Notes under the pieces: generated by a model
What the model was told of the DNA's origin: nothing
Databases searched by the model: none
The model's input: only the letters and a program-made list of their open reading frames with translations
Shown here: piece by piece, positions 49,740 to 60,100 of the stretch
How the letters are laid out: every line of letters starts with the position of its first letter
Numbering within the stretch: position 1 is the first letter of the stretch
Made by a program: the position numbers and the translations under genes
From: Bacteroidales bacterium M7
Lineage (GTDB): Bacteria; Bacteroidota; Bacteroidia; Bacteroidales; Muribaculaceae
Direction of reading: 5' to 3'
Assembly: GCA_001689515.1 (NCBI GenBank)
Contig: LUJR01000040.1
Location: forward strand, 4,970 to 68,969
DNA length: 64,000 nt

Positions 49740-51536
49740 CTATCGCCTGGTCTCCGGATAGGGATAGCCCTGGGCGGAGATGCGAGGCGATGGACAATAG
49801 GAGTCAGAGATAATGGACTCGTCGGGGCGCAGATACTTGGACCTGATACCGCCGATGTGGAGGAGCATCTGACCAAGGTTGTCAAGGGAGCCTGAACGGT
49901 CGGCGGCTCTGCGGATGCTGTCAGCCATTTCAGGATACTTACCACGGAACGACTCCGACATCCACACCACAAAGGGGATGTCAAACTGGCGGTGCATCCA
50001 CTCAGCATCGTCAGGCTGCTGCTTGTTGCGGTTACCCGCAGGCGCAGTGTCCCACATCTCTTCTCCGTGGTCGGAGAAATACACCACCACTGCATCGGAG
50101 GCGCGATAGAGGTCAATGATTGAGGAGACTATGCTGTCATTGTAGAGTGTCGCATTGGCATAATATGCCACCTGCTGACGCTTGTCATCGTCGAGCCAAG
50201 GCTTGTCAGCAGGGACATCCGACATGGTGAAGCGGATATGCGCGGCATCGGCAGGGAAATACTGACGGGCAGGGAAATGCTGCCCTTTGAGATGCCAGAT
50301 GGTCAAAGCATCAGCCGAAGGAAGAGCCGCAAGATGGTGCTGTGCCACCATTGAATTGACAAAATCACCGTCATAAGACTCCTGACTATCGTTATAGGCA
50401 TCGTAACATGTCTCAATGATGAACGGGTCAAAAAACAGACGACCCAGATCAGATGAACGATCCTGCGGATCATACTGGTTGGTAAACAGCGACACCCGCC
50501 ACCCCGCTTTCTTGAACACAAGAGGGAAGTATACGCTCTGCCACCAATCCCGACGCGCCGGGTCTTCGTCAGTCAGATTATTGAGGCTCATCAGATTAGC
50601 TATGGACATATTGGTAAAGTTACCCGCCGTAATCATGTCGGAAAACACTACGAGAGCACTGTCTGATACCTTCTTTTCAAGACACGGATTTACAGGCAAA
50701 TGATAGCCGTAGAGCGACGAATGGCTTTTGATAAACGACTCCCCTATTATTACTACTATCTGCAAGCTGTCAGCCGTCGACGGGGCAGCCATGCCCTTAT
50801 CGGCAAAAGCCACTGGTTGCAACCGCGCCCAATGGTTATATACATGCCGCTCCAATGAAATGCCTTTAGCTATATACGCGCTTTTGACCACCGGGTCGGC
50901 ATAGCTCATCTGAAATATGTTGGCAAGCTCAGTGTTTCCAGGGTCTTGCGATGCCCATATCGTGAATGAGTCAATGTCATCAATCCAGAGCATCGGGGCT
51001 ATACGCGCGATACGCCACACGCCTCCTAAAACCAATGCTATGGTCAACAGAGACCACACGGGCATCAGCTTCGTAACCCGCATCCTTGACCTACTGACTC
51101 CTATGGCTATCACCGTCACAACCACGACACCTACTGCAAATGCAGCTATGACCGAGGGCGTGAAAAACTGGCGGAAAAAGCCGCCAATCTCACGCGGATT
51201 AGTGTCAAGCGCCAATGATACGGACTGCACATCCAACGGATGCTTCAACAGGAGATAATGGGCTATCTCTACCAAGGCTGCAACCCCCCATGCTCCTGTT
51301 ATCACACCCTTAAGCCATCGCTTGTCGCACATATACACTATCCATGACAACAAATATGCCCACACGGAGCTTTGCATCAGGTCATAGACAGCAATCCACT
51401 TCCTGAAATTACCTATAGCTACAGCTTCAGCTACCACACATGAGAGGCTGAAGATTACTATAGCGATGAAAAACATGGGATTGCTTGCCACCGGGGCAAA
51501 CAATGCTCGTAGTATTCTGCGTATTTTGTCAAGCAT
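49740..51536 (-). CDS. Lipid A phosphoethanolamine transferase-like enzyme
   Basis: A 598-residue inner-membrane enzyme of the sulfatase/alkaline phosphatase fold. About five N-terminal membrane helices (to about 165), then a periplasmic domain with the metal Glu in VVIIGESFIKSHSSLYGYHL, the Thr nucleophile region SDMITAGNFTNMSIANLMSL and the C-terminal metal site VVYFSDHGEEMWDTAPAG. This matches EptA/CptA-type enzymes that add phosphoethanolamine to lipid A or core, a common Bacteroidales trait that affects cationic peptide resistance. The exact acceptor is not predictable. Confidence 0.88.
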   Translation of the reverse strand: MLDKIRRILRALFAPVASNPMFFIAIVIFSLSCVVAEAVAIGNFRKWIAVYDLMQSSVWAYLLSWIVYMCDKRWLKGVITGAWGVAALVEIAHYLLLKHPLDVQSVSLALDTNPREIGGFFRQFFTPSVIAAFAVGVVVVTVIAIGVSRSRMRVTKLMPVWSLLTIALVLGGVWRIARIAPMLWIDDIDSFTIWASQDPGNTELANIFQMSYADPVVKSAYIAKGISLERHVYNHWARLQPVAFADKGMAAPSTADSLQIVVIIGESFIKSHSSLYGYHLPVNPCLEKKVSDSALVVFSDMITAGNFTNMSIANLMSLNNLTDEDPARRDWWQSVYFPLVFKKAGWRVSLFTNQYDPQDRSSDLGRLFFDPFIIETCYDAYNDSQESYDGDFVNSMVAQHHLAALPSADALTIWHLKGQHFPARQYFPADAAHIRFTMSDVPADKPWLDDDKRQQVAYYANATLYNDSIVSSIIDLYRASDAVVVYFSDHGEEMWDTAPAGNRNKQQPDDAEWMHRQFDIPFVVWMSESFRGKYPEMADSIRRAADRSGSLDNLGQMLLHIGGIRSKYLRPDESIISDSYCPSPRISAQGYPYPETRR

Positions 51537-51576
51537 ATGTGAAGGTCTTTAAGGACTTTAGGGTCTTCAGCTCCGC

Positions 51577-52815
51577 TCAGATGGTAAGGCGCGACAGACA
51601 TGATGGCGCGAGATACGAGGCTGCATGCGCTATGTCGTCAGTGCTAAGTCGATTGACGGCGTCAATGGTACGCTGGGGATCGGGCAGGGAGTCAAAGAGG
51701 GTCACGTGACGACCTAAAGAGAGGACGCGGGCTTCGACATTTTCGTTGGCGACTACGAGCTGTCCGAGATACTGACGTTTGGCTCGCGACAGCCTCGTGT
51801 CAGTAATATATCCGTCACATACGCGCGCTATGACGGATCGGACATGACGCAGACATCGGGCTGTGTCATCCTCATCGCATCCAAAGTATATCTCCATCAG
51901 TCCGCAGTCACTAAACATAGCCATGACACAATCCACCGAATACACCAGACCTCGCTTTTCGCGTAACTCGACATTGAGCAGCGAGTTCATGCCAGGACCG
52001 CCCAACATGTTGGCAAGCAGCGACATGGCATGCCGGTCAGAACTTTTTGCTCCAGGGATGACCGCTCCGACCACTGTATGAGACTGATGTAGACCCAAGT
52101 CTTTCACTTCATCATGCACCACGGCAAGATTACCAGAATAGACACGCTGCAATGACGGATGCGGATGGTCAAGCACCCCGAATGTTCGCTCCACGAGTTT
52201 CATGACCTCATCAACCGATGATGACCCGGCATACACAAGCACCATATTGGATGGCACAAAATACCGCTTAAGATACTCGCGGCATATATCACCCGATAGC
52301 CCATCCACGCTGTCTTTTGTACCTAAGATGTTGTGACCAAGACCGTTGTCAGGAAACATCATGTCCTCAAAATCATCTACAACGGCTTCTGACGGACTGT
52401 CAAGATAGCTTGCTATCTCGTCAAGCACCACCTCGCGCTCGCGGTCTATCTCCGCCTGCGGAAATGAAGAATGGGCTATCAGTTCATAAATCAGATCCAC
52501 AGAGCGGCGCAGATTGCCCGACGGAGCGACAGTATAAACCACCGTCTCCTCCTTGGTCGTATAGGCGTTGAGTTCGCCGCCCACAGCTTCCATGCGGTTG
52601 ATGATATACGACGATCGGTGGATGTCTGTACCCTTGAATATGGTATGCTCCACAAAATGCGCCAGCCCCTCACATCCCGGGGCATCGTCACGGCTACCTA
52701 CGTTGACGCTAAGAGCTACGTAATCCACTCGCGCACCAGGTCGGTGGGCATGGACCACCCTCAGACCGTTAGGCAGACGCAGTAGTTGTCGAGAGTCTGT
52801 ATAATCCGATAGCAT
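51577..52815 (-). CDS. M16 family zinc metallopeptidase
   Basis: A 412-residue insulinase-like protease. The inverted zinc motif HFVEH is in GLAHFVEHTIFKGTD (about 49-63), with the downstream Glu in EREVVLDEIASYLDSPSEAV (about 125-144). The second half is the paired non-catalytic domain, with R/Y residues near RGLVYSVDC typical of the family. Single-chain length fits PqqL/mitochondrial processing peptidase-like members. No signal peptide is clear. It lies three bases after argC-like. Confidence 0.9.
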   Translation of the reverse strand: MLSDYTDSRQLLRLPNGLRVVHAHRPGARVDYVALSVNVGSRDDAPGCEGLAHFVEHTIFKGTDIHRSSYIINRMEAVGGELNAYTTKEETVVYTVAPSGNLRRSVDLIYELIAHSSFPQAEIDREREVVLDEIASYLDSPSEAVVDDFEDMMFPDNGLGHNILGTKDSVDGLSGDICREYLKRYFVPSNMVLVYAGSSSVDEVMKLVERTFGVLDHPHPSLQRVYSGNLAVVHDEVKDLGLHQSHTVVGAVIPGAKSSDRHAMSLLANMLGGPGMNSLLNVELREKRGLVYSVDCVMAMFSDCGLMEIYFGCDEDDTARCLRHVRSVIARVCDGYITDTRLSRAKRQYLGQLVVANENVEARVLSLGRHVTLFDSLPDPQRTIDAVNRLSTDDIAHAASYLAPSCLSRLTI

Positions 52816-52818
52816 GGA

Positions 52819-53796
52819 TTACAGGGCGGAGGCTTTGAGGCGCAGACCTGTCTGCTCCTGAAGTCCGAAGAGGAGGTTCATCACGTGGACGGCATTACCG
52901 GCTGAGCCTTTGAGGAGGTTGTCGATGACAGCCACAATGACCAGTTCGTCACCGACTTTCTGGAGATGGAGCATGCACTTGTTGGTGTTGACTACATCCT
53001 TGAGGTCGGGACGCACGTCCGACAGGAATGTGAAACTGTGGTCATCATAATATTCTTCGTAGATGCGGCGCAATTCCTCTATCTCCACCGCGCAATTAAG
53101 ATATGTGACAGCTATCAGTCCACGGGTGAAGGGTCCGTTGAGACCCACCACATGTATGTCAGACTGGAAACTCGTCTGTAATTTACCGAGGAGGCAATTT
53201 ACCTCCTCTATGTCATCATGGGCAAGGAGTGCCGATGGGCTTACATTGTCGGAACGCATGGTGTGCACATCCTCGTTGAGGCTTTCGCCGGCTCCGCTGC
53301 TGCCTATGACGGCAGTGGTGTGTATGTCGGAGTTGAGCATCAGATGCTTGGCGAGCGGCAGCAGCGACAGCTCGAGAGCCATGGCGAGTTCGCCGGGGCA
53401 TACAGCCCTTTTGGCTCCGCGCACAAGCGGCTTGCGGTTATACTCGGGGATGCCGTAGACCATGCCGTTGTCAGTGGCGGCATCATCGTCCACGCGGTAA
53501 TCAGCCGACAGGTCTATGACACAGACATCATCCGCAGGCTGGTTTTCAGCCAGCCATGAGGCAGTATTGCCATCAGGATGACAGAGGAACACCACATTGA
53601 CCTTGCTGAGGTCTCCACGGTCAGTGATGCATAGGTCGGTGTCGCCGGTGAGCCCCCTGTGGAGACGGCTCACTGGTACGCCGTCGCGTCCGGCAGCACT
53701 GACCCACATCAGTTCCACATCGGGATGGTTGAGGAGAAGGCGTATCAGTTCGCCGGCTTTGTACCCGGTGCCTTCGACGATGCCTGCTTTGATCAT
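52819..53796 (-). CDS. ArgC homologue lacking the catalytic cysteine
   Basis: A 325-residue protein colinear with N-acetyl-gamma-glutamyl-phosphate reductase of arginine synthesis (GTGYKAGELIRLLLNHP, IDLSADYR, YGIPEYNR, SSGAGESLNED and C-terminal IDNLLKGSAGNAVHVMNLLF). But the active-site motif NPGC reads CPGE (C133-P-G-E136), so the cysteine that forms the thioester is Glu. The Rossmann GxxGxxG reads GIVEGTG (middle Gly to Glu). It is probably not a working reductase, or works differently. No other arg gene is nearby, so the name argC is withheld. Confidence 0.85.
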   Translation of the reverse strand: MIKAGIVEGTGYKAGELIRLLLNHPDVELMWVSAAGRDGVPVSRLHRGLTGDTDLCITDRGDLSKVNVVFLCHPDGNTASWLAENQPADDVCVIDLSADYRVDDDAATDNGMVYGIPEYNRKPLVRGAKRAVCPGELAMALELSLLPLAKHLMLNSDIHTTAVIGSSGAGESLNEDVHTMRSDNVSPSALLAHDDIEEVNCLLGKLQTSFQSDIHVVGLNGPFTRGLIAVTYLNCAVEIEELRRIYEEYYDDHSFTFLSDVRPDLKDVVNTNKCMLHLQKVGDELVIVAVIDNLLKGSAGNAVHVMNLLFGLQEQTGLRLKASAL

Positions 53797-53851
53797 ATTA
53801 TTTGATATTATATTTGCGATAGTTGTTGCAAAACTGGGGATATCTCAACTC

Positions 53852-53930
53852 GTAGGGACATGCCATGGCATGTCCGCGTACCAGCAAACGATTCCAAGAG
53901 GAGGGCGGACATGCCATGGCATGTCCCTAC
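53852..53930. repeat. Inverted REP pair, first core type
   Basis: REPs at 53852-53874 and inverted 53908-53930 share the core ATGCC-AT-GGCAT, separated by 33 bases. The left flank TGTTGCAAAACTGGGG resembles the outer end of the composite elements, but no matching right end is visible, so this copy may be truncated. It lies between the ArgC-like and waaA genes. Confidence 0.8.
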
Positions 53931-53983
53931 AAATTTTGGCATGAATTTTGGTGATGCTATTTCACCATCCCTACGTTTTTTCA

Positions 53984-55231
53984 TTATTTTTGAGGGAATA
54001 TGCTGGTATAGATGCGGCGAGTGGCGCCGAGATTGTCGGCGATGTATCTGGCAGCGGCTTCGCCGGCTTGCTTCAAGGCTTCGGGGTCGGAAAGGTAGCG
54101 GTCCATCACATCGTCAAACTCGTGGACGCTGCTGACCGACACACCTCCGCCACACTGTATGAGACCCGCAGCCTCACGGAATTTCTGGTGGTGCGGACCA
54201 AATACGACCGGGATGCCGTAGACGGCAGCCTCATTGATGTTGTGTATCCCGGTGCCGAAACCTCCGCCTATATACGCCACATCGGCGTAGCGGTAGAGGC
54301 TTGAGAGATGGCCGAAGCTGTCGACAATCAGCCCCTCGACATTTGCCGGACTGCCAGCCTGCTGCCACTCGGAGAGGAGCATGACATTACGTCCGGGAAA
54401 CAATTCTTTGAGATGCTGCAAACGGGCATCGTCAAATTCATGAGGTGCAATGATGAAGCGTACATCCTTGCGGGCATTGAGCCAGTCGGCATAAACCGCC
54501 TCATCGGCTTGCCATGAGCTACCGGCGATGAAACGCATGGCGGCATGCTCCATCATACGCGGAATCCACTCGATCTTGCACTTGGACGAACGGACATCAG
54601 CCACGCGGTCAAAGCGCGTGTCGCCAGCGACAGTGACATTAGTCACCCCTATGCCGGCAAGCAGACTCTGCGATGCCTCATCTTGCACATAAAGATGGGT
54701 GAAACAACGCAACATGCGGCGGAACGTACCGCCCCACGGCTTGAAAAAAGCCTGGGAAGGACGGAAAATCGCCGATATTATATAGGTAGGCACTCTGCGC
54801 CTCTTCAGTGCGGCGAGATAATTGCCCCAGAATTCGTATTTGACGAAAATGGCTACAGACGGATTGACCGTCTCGACAAAACGGCGGCCATTACCCGGTG
54901 TGTCAAACGGCAGATAGACGACCACATCAGCCAGCGGAAAATTCTTCCTGACCTCATAGCCTGACGGGGAGAAGAAGCTCAACACTACTTTCCAGTCGGG
55001 ATGCTCCTTCTTGATCATCTCAATCATGGGTCGTCCCTGCTCAAATTCGCCCAACGAAGCAGCATGAATCCACATCACAGGCGAGTCATTGCCTTTAAGG
55101 GCTTTCTCAAGGGTCGAAAATGTCTCCTTGTGACCCTCAAGCATCCGTCGGGACTTGGCATTAAATCCCTTGGATAGACGTATGCCGCCTCGGAGCAGGG
55201 CTATGGAAGTGTCGTAAAGCGGATTCATCAC
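53984..55231 (-). CDS. waaA: Kdo transferase (WaaA)
   Basis: A 415-residue GT-B fold glycosyltransferase that adds Kdo to lipid A. The N-terminal catalytic Glu lies in WIHAASLGEFEQGRPMIEMI (about 53-72). Further motifs are SFFSPSGYEVRKNF, VKYEFWGNYLAALKRRRVPT and the C-terminal nucleotide-sugar pocket (YIGGGFGTGIHNINEAAVYG, with GPHHQKF). It overlaps gltX start/stop by four bases (55228-55231), a pairing often seen in Bacteroidetes. Length is typical. Confidence 0.93.
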   Translation of the reverse strand: MMNPLYDTSIALLRGGIRLSKGFNAKSRRMLEGHKETFSTLEKALKGNDSPVMWIHAASLGEFEQGRPMIEMIKKEHPDWKVVLSFFSPSGYEVRKNFPLADVVVYLPFDTPGNGRRFVETVNPSVAIFVKYEFWGNYLAALKRRRVPTYIISAIFRPSQAFFKPWGGTFRRMLRCFTHLYVQDEASQSLLAGIGVTNVTVAGDTRFDRVADVRSSKCKIEWIPRMMEHAAMRFIAGSSWQADEAVYADWLNARKDVRFIIAPHEFDDARLQHLKELFPGRNVMLLSEWQQAGSPANVEGLIVDSFGHLSSLYRYADVAYIGGGFGTGIHNINEAAVYGIPVVFGPHHQKFREAAGLIQCGGGVSVSSVHEFDDVMDRYLSDPEALKQAGEAAARYIADNLGATRRIYTSIFPQK

Positions 55232-56760
55232 TCCCCTGGTTTGATGCTCTCTATGGCTTTCTCAATACGTCGGATGGTCTCGTCAGGATCCATCAGCTCA
55301 GTGATGTCAAACATATGCGGACCCTTGCATTCGCCGACTACCGCGAGGCGGAAGGCATTCATGACATTGCCCATATGATAGCCATGGTCGGTAATCCAAC
55401 CGAGCACCACAGGTTCGGCTTCGGAACTTTTCCATGAAGGGAGGTTGCGTAGCACTCCGATCAGTTCGGTCATGATGCGCGGGGTGTCCTCGCTCCATCG
55501 CTTCTTGATATCCTTGGGCGCATAGCTTTCAGGGGCTTTGAAGAAGAAGCCGGCGTGTGGGAGCAGGTCTTTAACGAAATTGATGCGCCCCTTGACCATC
55601 CCGACTGCCTTGGCGATATATTCGTCGGTATATGCGCTGACATCTACACCAGCCTCTGCAAGCACAGGCTTGAACATCTCGGCGAGCTTTTCGTCAGGGA
55701 GTTCCTGGAGATATTTGTGATTGAACCACTTGCCTTTCTCGTAGTCAAACTTGGCTCCGCTTCGCGAACAGCGATCAAAACCGAAACGGCTTATCAGTTC
55801 GTCCATCGACATTATTTCGGTGTCATCGCCGGGATTCCAGCCGAGCAGGGCAAGGAAATTGACCACTGCCTCGGGGAGGTAGCCTGCTTCGCGGTAGCCG
55901 CTTGACAGGTCGCCGGTCTTGGGGTCATGCCAGTCAAGGGGGAATACGGGGAAGCCGAGACGGTCACCGTCACGCTTGGAGAGCTTGCCCTTGCCGTCGG
56001 GCTTAAGCAGCAGCGGCAGATGCACAAACTCAGGCCGTGTATCTGCCCAGCCGAAAGCCTCATATAGGAGGACATGGAGGGGTGCCGACGGCAGCCACTC
56101 CTCGCCACGGATCACGTGGGTAATCTCCATCAGGTGGTCATCGACGATGTTGGCAAGATGATATGTCGGCAGGTCATCGGCGCTCTTGTAGAGCACCTTG
56201 TCGTCAAGAATGCTGGAGTTGATGACCACTTTGCCACGGAGGAGGTCGTTGACCTCCACATCGCGGTCTGGCTCTATCTTGAAGCGCACTACGTATTTCT
56301 CTCCTGCATCGATCAGACGTCGGGTCTCCTCGTCACCGAGAGTGAGAGAGTTGCGCATGTTGCCGCGCGTTTTGGCATCATACTGGAAGTTGGGGGTGGC
56401 GGCGCGAGCTGCCTCGAGTTCCTCGGGAGTGTCAAAGGCTATGTATGCTTTGCCATCGTCAAGGAGCTGCTTGACATACTTGCGGTAGATGTCGCGACGT
56501 TCGCTCTGACGATAGGGTCCGTGAGGACCGCCCTGCTTGACGCCCTCATCAAAGCGGATGCCGAGCCAGTCGAGGGCTTCGCATATATAGTCCTCGGCTC
56601 CAGGGACAAAGCGGTTGCTGTCAGTGTCCTCAATACGCAGCACCATCTCGCCTCCATTGCGCTTGGCATAGAGATAGTTAAACAATGCTGTGCGTACGCC
56701 GCCGATATGCAGCGGACCTGTTGGAGAGGGTGCAAATCTTACTCTGACCTTGCGTTCCAT
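55228..56760 (-). CDS. gltX: Glutamyl-tRNA synthetase
   Basis: A 510-residue class Ib synthetase. HIGH motif FAPSPTGPLHIGGVRTALFN (about 9-28), KMSKS as GKGKLSKRDGDRLGFP (about 260-275), and a helical anticodon-binding C-terminus. Length and motifs fit the bacterial discriminating or non-discriminating type; which one cannot be told. It is the first gene of a two-gene transcript with waaA. A TAAATTTG box (minus strand, 56812-56805) lies 45 bases upstream. Confidence 0.95.
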   Translation of the reverse strand: MERKVRVRFAPSPTGPLHIGGVRTALFNYLYAKRNGGEMVLRIEDTDSNRFVPGAEDYICEALDWLGIRFDEGVKQGGPHGPYRQSERRDIYRKYVKQLLDDGKAYIAFDTPEELEAARAATPNFQYDAKTRGNMRNSLTLGDEETRRLIDAGEKYVVRFKIEPDRDVEVNDLLRGKVVINSSILDDKVLYKSADDLPTYHLANIVDDHLMEITHVIRGEEWLPSAPLHVLLYEAFGWADTRPEFVHLPLLLKPDGKGKLSKRDGDRLGFPVFPLDWHDPKTGDLSSGYREAGYLPEAVVNFLALLGWNPGDDTEIMSMDELISRFGFDRCSRSGAKFDYEKGKWFNHKYLQELPDEKLAEMFKPVLAEAGVDVSAYTDEYIAKAVGMVKGRINFVKDLLPHAGFFFKAPESYAPKDIKKRWSEDTPRIMTELIGVLRNLPSWKSSEAEPVVLGWITDHGYHMGNVMNAFRLAVVGECKGPHMFDITELMDPDETIRRIEKAIESIKPGE

Positions 56761-56889
56761 ATGCTATGATGATAGGGTGATTTTTTGTTAGATATATTTA
56801 TCCGCAAATTTACGACTTTTTTTGATAAGGGCTGACAAGTCATATAAATCTTATAATGTCAATACGTTGGTTAAATGAAATGTAGGCAA

Positions 56890-57036
56890 GGTGTTGCAGA
56901 ACTCATAAGATAACTGTATCAGATGTAGGGTCGCGACCTGTCGCGACCGCGAACACGCTGATTACCAATGCTTCATCCTTGCGGTCGCGACAGGTCGCGA
57001 CCCTACTTTTGTATAAATTGACTGTCATGCAACACC
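56890..57036. repeat. Composite element carrying a third REP core type
   Basis: Outer ends GGTGTTGCA (56890-56898) and TGCAACACC (57028-57036) match the two composite elements at 27 and 44 kb, including the following GAACTC. Inside, the REP pair differs: GTAGGG-TCGCGACCTG-TCGCGACC at 56925-56948, inverted at 56983-57006. The same outer unit therefore carries different palindrome families at different sites. Confidence 0.85.
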
Positions 57037-57077
57037 CTCCGCGCCATAAGCGAGGTTTGCGGATGTCGGGGACAGCG

Positions 57078-57100
57078 GACATGCCACGGCATGTCCCTAC
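57078..57100 (-). repeat. Single REP, first core type
   Basis: GACATGCC-AC-GGCATGTC-CCTAC, a lone inverted-orientation copy 40 bases after the composite element and 36 bases before the amylase terminator. No facing partner is present. Confidence 0.75.
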
Positions 57101-57135
57101 AACAGGGTGGCGGTTTTGGTATGGACGAAAAAAAC

Positions 57136-57159
57136 GGCATCCCCGGTGATGGGGATGCC
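57136..57159 (-). terminator. Terminator of the amylase gene
   Basis: GGCATCCCC and GGGGATGCC pair perfectly around GGTGAT, followed on the minus strand by GTTTTTTT (57134-57127). It ends the amylase message 29 bases past its stop codon. Confidence 0.88.
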
Positions 57160-57188
57160 GCCGTTATAAGAGGGTGTTTGTGGGATTA

Positions 57189-60100
57189 TCAGCGTACGCG
57201 GACTGCCTTGCCTACACCGTCGATATTGATGATGTAGATGCCGGCGGGGAGTTCGACTGTCACGTCAGATGTGCTGCGTGAGTTGAACATGCTGCGTCCG
57301 TCAACTGAGCTCACGCTCACTGCTTCGCCGTTGAGACCGTAGAATTCGATGAAGCCTTCGCCGAGACGGAAGTTGGCTGTCAGGTCACGGTCGCTCTTGA
57401 TAGTGTTAGTCGACAGGGGTGCGCCTGCGCCAATACGTGCGGGAGCATAGGTGATGATGTCCTCGTCCTCTTTCTCCTTAGAGGTGTTGTCACCGTAAGA
57501 ATATTCGTCAAATGGATTGTCGAAATAAGAAGGATCGTAGGGTGTGCCACCAACAGGGCTGACACCGTATTTGTCAACATACATCACGCCGATACCGTTG
57601 GTGCGGATATAATCATCTGTGATGCCAAGCAAGCTCAAAGGTATCTTGAACTCATAGAATGTATGAGCATCGTCGTCAATCTCGCTACGGAGGTCAACAA
57701 ATCCAGTGTTGCCCTTGAGAAGTTCAGGATCATAACCGAATTCCGACTGTCCCCAGATATGCTCGATAGAGGGAAGAAGACCATCGGCATATCCATATTT
57801 CAAACCTTCGGGCTTGGCTATGCAATATTCAGGATCATAGCTTGCATGACCATCGGGGGTCGGCTTGAAGAATGTGAAGTTGTTTGTCTGTGGCTTAGTA
57901 CCAGCCATGAGGATATGGTCAACACCATTCTCAAATTTCGCGCCCTTGAACTTATCGCTCCAGATAGGACCAGCTCCAGCAATATAGCCGTCAAACGACT
58001 TGTTGGGATCAAGGTCAAATGCCCAAATCATGTGACCGTCCATATTGTGAGGCTTGGATTCACCGGGCTGTTTGCCTTCACCACCAAGATCCCATACCGT
58101 ATATACCATCTGAACACCGAGATAGAGGTTCTGGCTGTCATAGGCTCCATAGATGGCATATGAGTCAACAATAGGACGCTCGTGAGTGCCACGGAATGCC
58201 TGGCAAACATCGCGGGCTACGCCCTGGGCGATGAGTTCGGCTTCGGTCCAGTTGCTGAATGCGCTGGTGGCGGGATGACCGGTTACGTTGATGGTCTTGT
58301 TTGTGCCATAGTGTCCGTCGGGGTTAACCTTATAGTAGTCGGTGATAAGGTTATTGCCGGGCTGGGGCTGAGGACCAGGGTTGCTGCTCTTAGTGTAGCG
58401 GAAGCTCTTGACATCACCCTTTGTGCCGTCGGCTGCCACTGCGAATGCATTGAGTGTGGTAGTCTCGGTGAACTTGAGAGCTGCAGTATACTTGGTAGAT
58501 GACTCTGTGGGTGTAGAGTTGTCGGTAGTGTAGTAGATAGTGCTGCCGGCGGGTGTCACGCTGAGGGTCACAGTGATGCTCTCAGAGAAGCTTCCGCTTG
58601 CAGGGCTTGCAGATACCACGGGCTTGGTGGGTTGGGGATTGGGGTCATCGCCGTACACACCGCCGTCTTCAACCTTGTTGCACATTGTGCCGCCTCCATT
58701 GGCTTGCTGCTCGGCAAGACCTTTGTAGATGTGCTTGTCCTGTACGCCGATCACATCAACGGTCTGCTTGCTGTCGCCATTGAAGACCACAGACGAACCT
58801 GCGGGAATAGTAGCCTTGTAAACTTTGCCTTCGACAAGTGTCATAGCGTTTCCAGGCCATGCGCCATTGTTGGCAGTAGTGCCGACAAAGCTGTAGCAGT
58901 TGACGCTGCTCCATGATGTCACAGAGTTGTCGTAGTATATGGTTATGCTGCTGGGATCAGGATCAGGGTTGGGATTGGGATTGTCACCGCCCTTGAATGT
59001 TACGGCGGTAGTTGATGGACCGTTGTCGGTCATCACGAATGAGCCTGAATATTTAAGGTCACCGGTCTTGTTCTCGTCACCGTTGGTATTGAAGAGACAG
59101 CCCGTAGAGGTGGCATCAATTTTAGCGACCTTATAAGTCTTGCCATCGGAACCAGTGGCAGTTGTCATGGTCACGCCAGGCCAAGACGAGGGAGCTGAGC
59201 CGCCCCAATAGTGTACATTTGCCTTGTCACCGCTATAAGCGAGGTTGTAATCGCCGGTGATGGTGAGAGTGCCAGGGGTTGGATCGGGATCAGGATCAGG
59301 GTTGGGATTAGGATTGTCACCAGTCTTAACCACAGTGAGCTTCATGGATGAGAGGTCAGCAGTGATATCATATGTGCCAGGGGCAACAGTCCATGAAAGG
59401 CAGCCTGAGGCATCAACTCCATTAGCGTATTTCACGATAGTCGCAGCTGAGCCAAGGGTGATGGCCTCACCTTCGGTGGCAGCACCATAGCGGTTAGCAG
59501 TCATGTTGAGGTCATCCCATGTTGACCCTACATAGTCAGTAAGGTTGAAATAGCATGTGGTTTCACCAGTGGCAGCAACAAAAGTAACGCCTTTGGCTGT
59601 GTATGTGCTTCCGCTCTGAGTCATTGCCATGCCTGTGCCAGGTGTAGTGCTCCAACCAGCCGCACCGGAGAGATTGCCGAGAATCCACATAGAAGCTGTG
59701 GGATCGGGGTCGGGATCTGGATCGGGGCCAGGATTAGGATCAGGACCTACGCCATCCTTCATGATGACAGCGATACCGCTTGAGCCGACATTGCCGCTGA
59801 TAGTAGAGGCTGTCACAGTGAATGTGCCGCCGCTAACCATATCTTTGTAGGTACCTGCGGGGCAGTAACCGCCACCGTTGGCGATTGAGATATTGCCGCT
59901 ACCCTTCATAACGATGACAGCACCGCCACCCTGACGGGTGATGGAGCAGGCATTGCCTGTACCTGTGAAATAATCGGCTTTTCCGACCATTGCATTGCGG
60001 AACTTGTTGACAGCAGCGATATGTGCACTCTTATAAGCAGTCTTGCTGCCCTTACCTATCTTAATGCTGTTGAATTCGGTAGCATCAGGACGTGCGAGGT

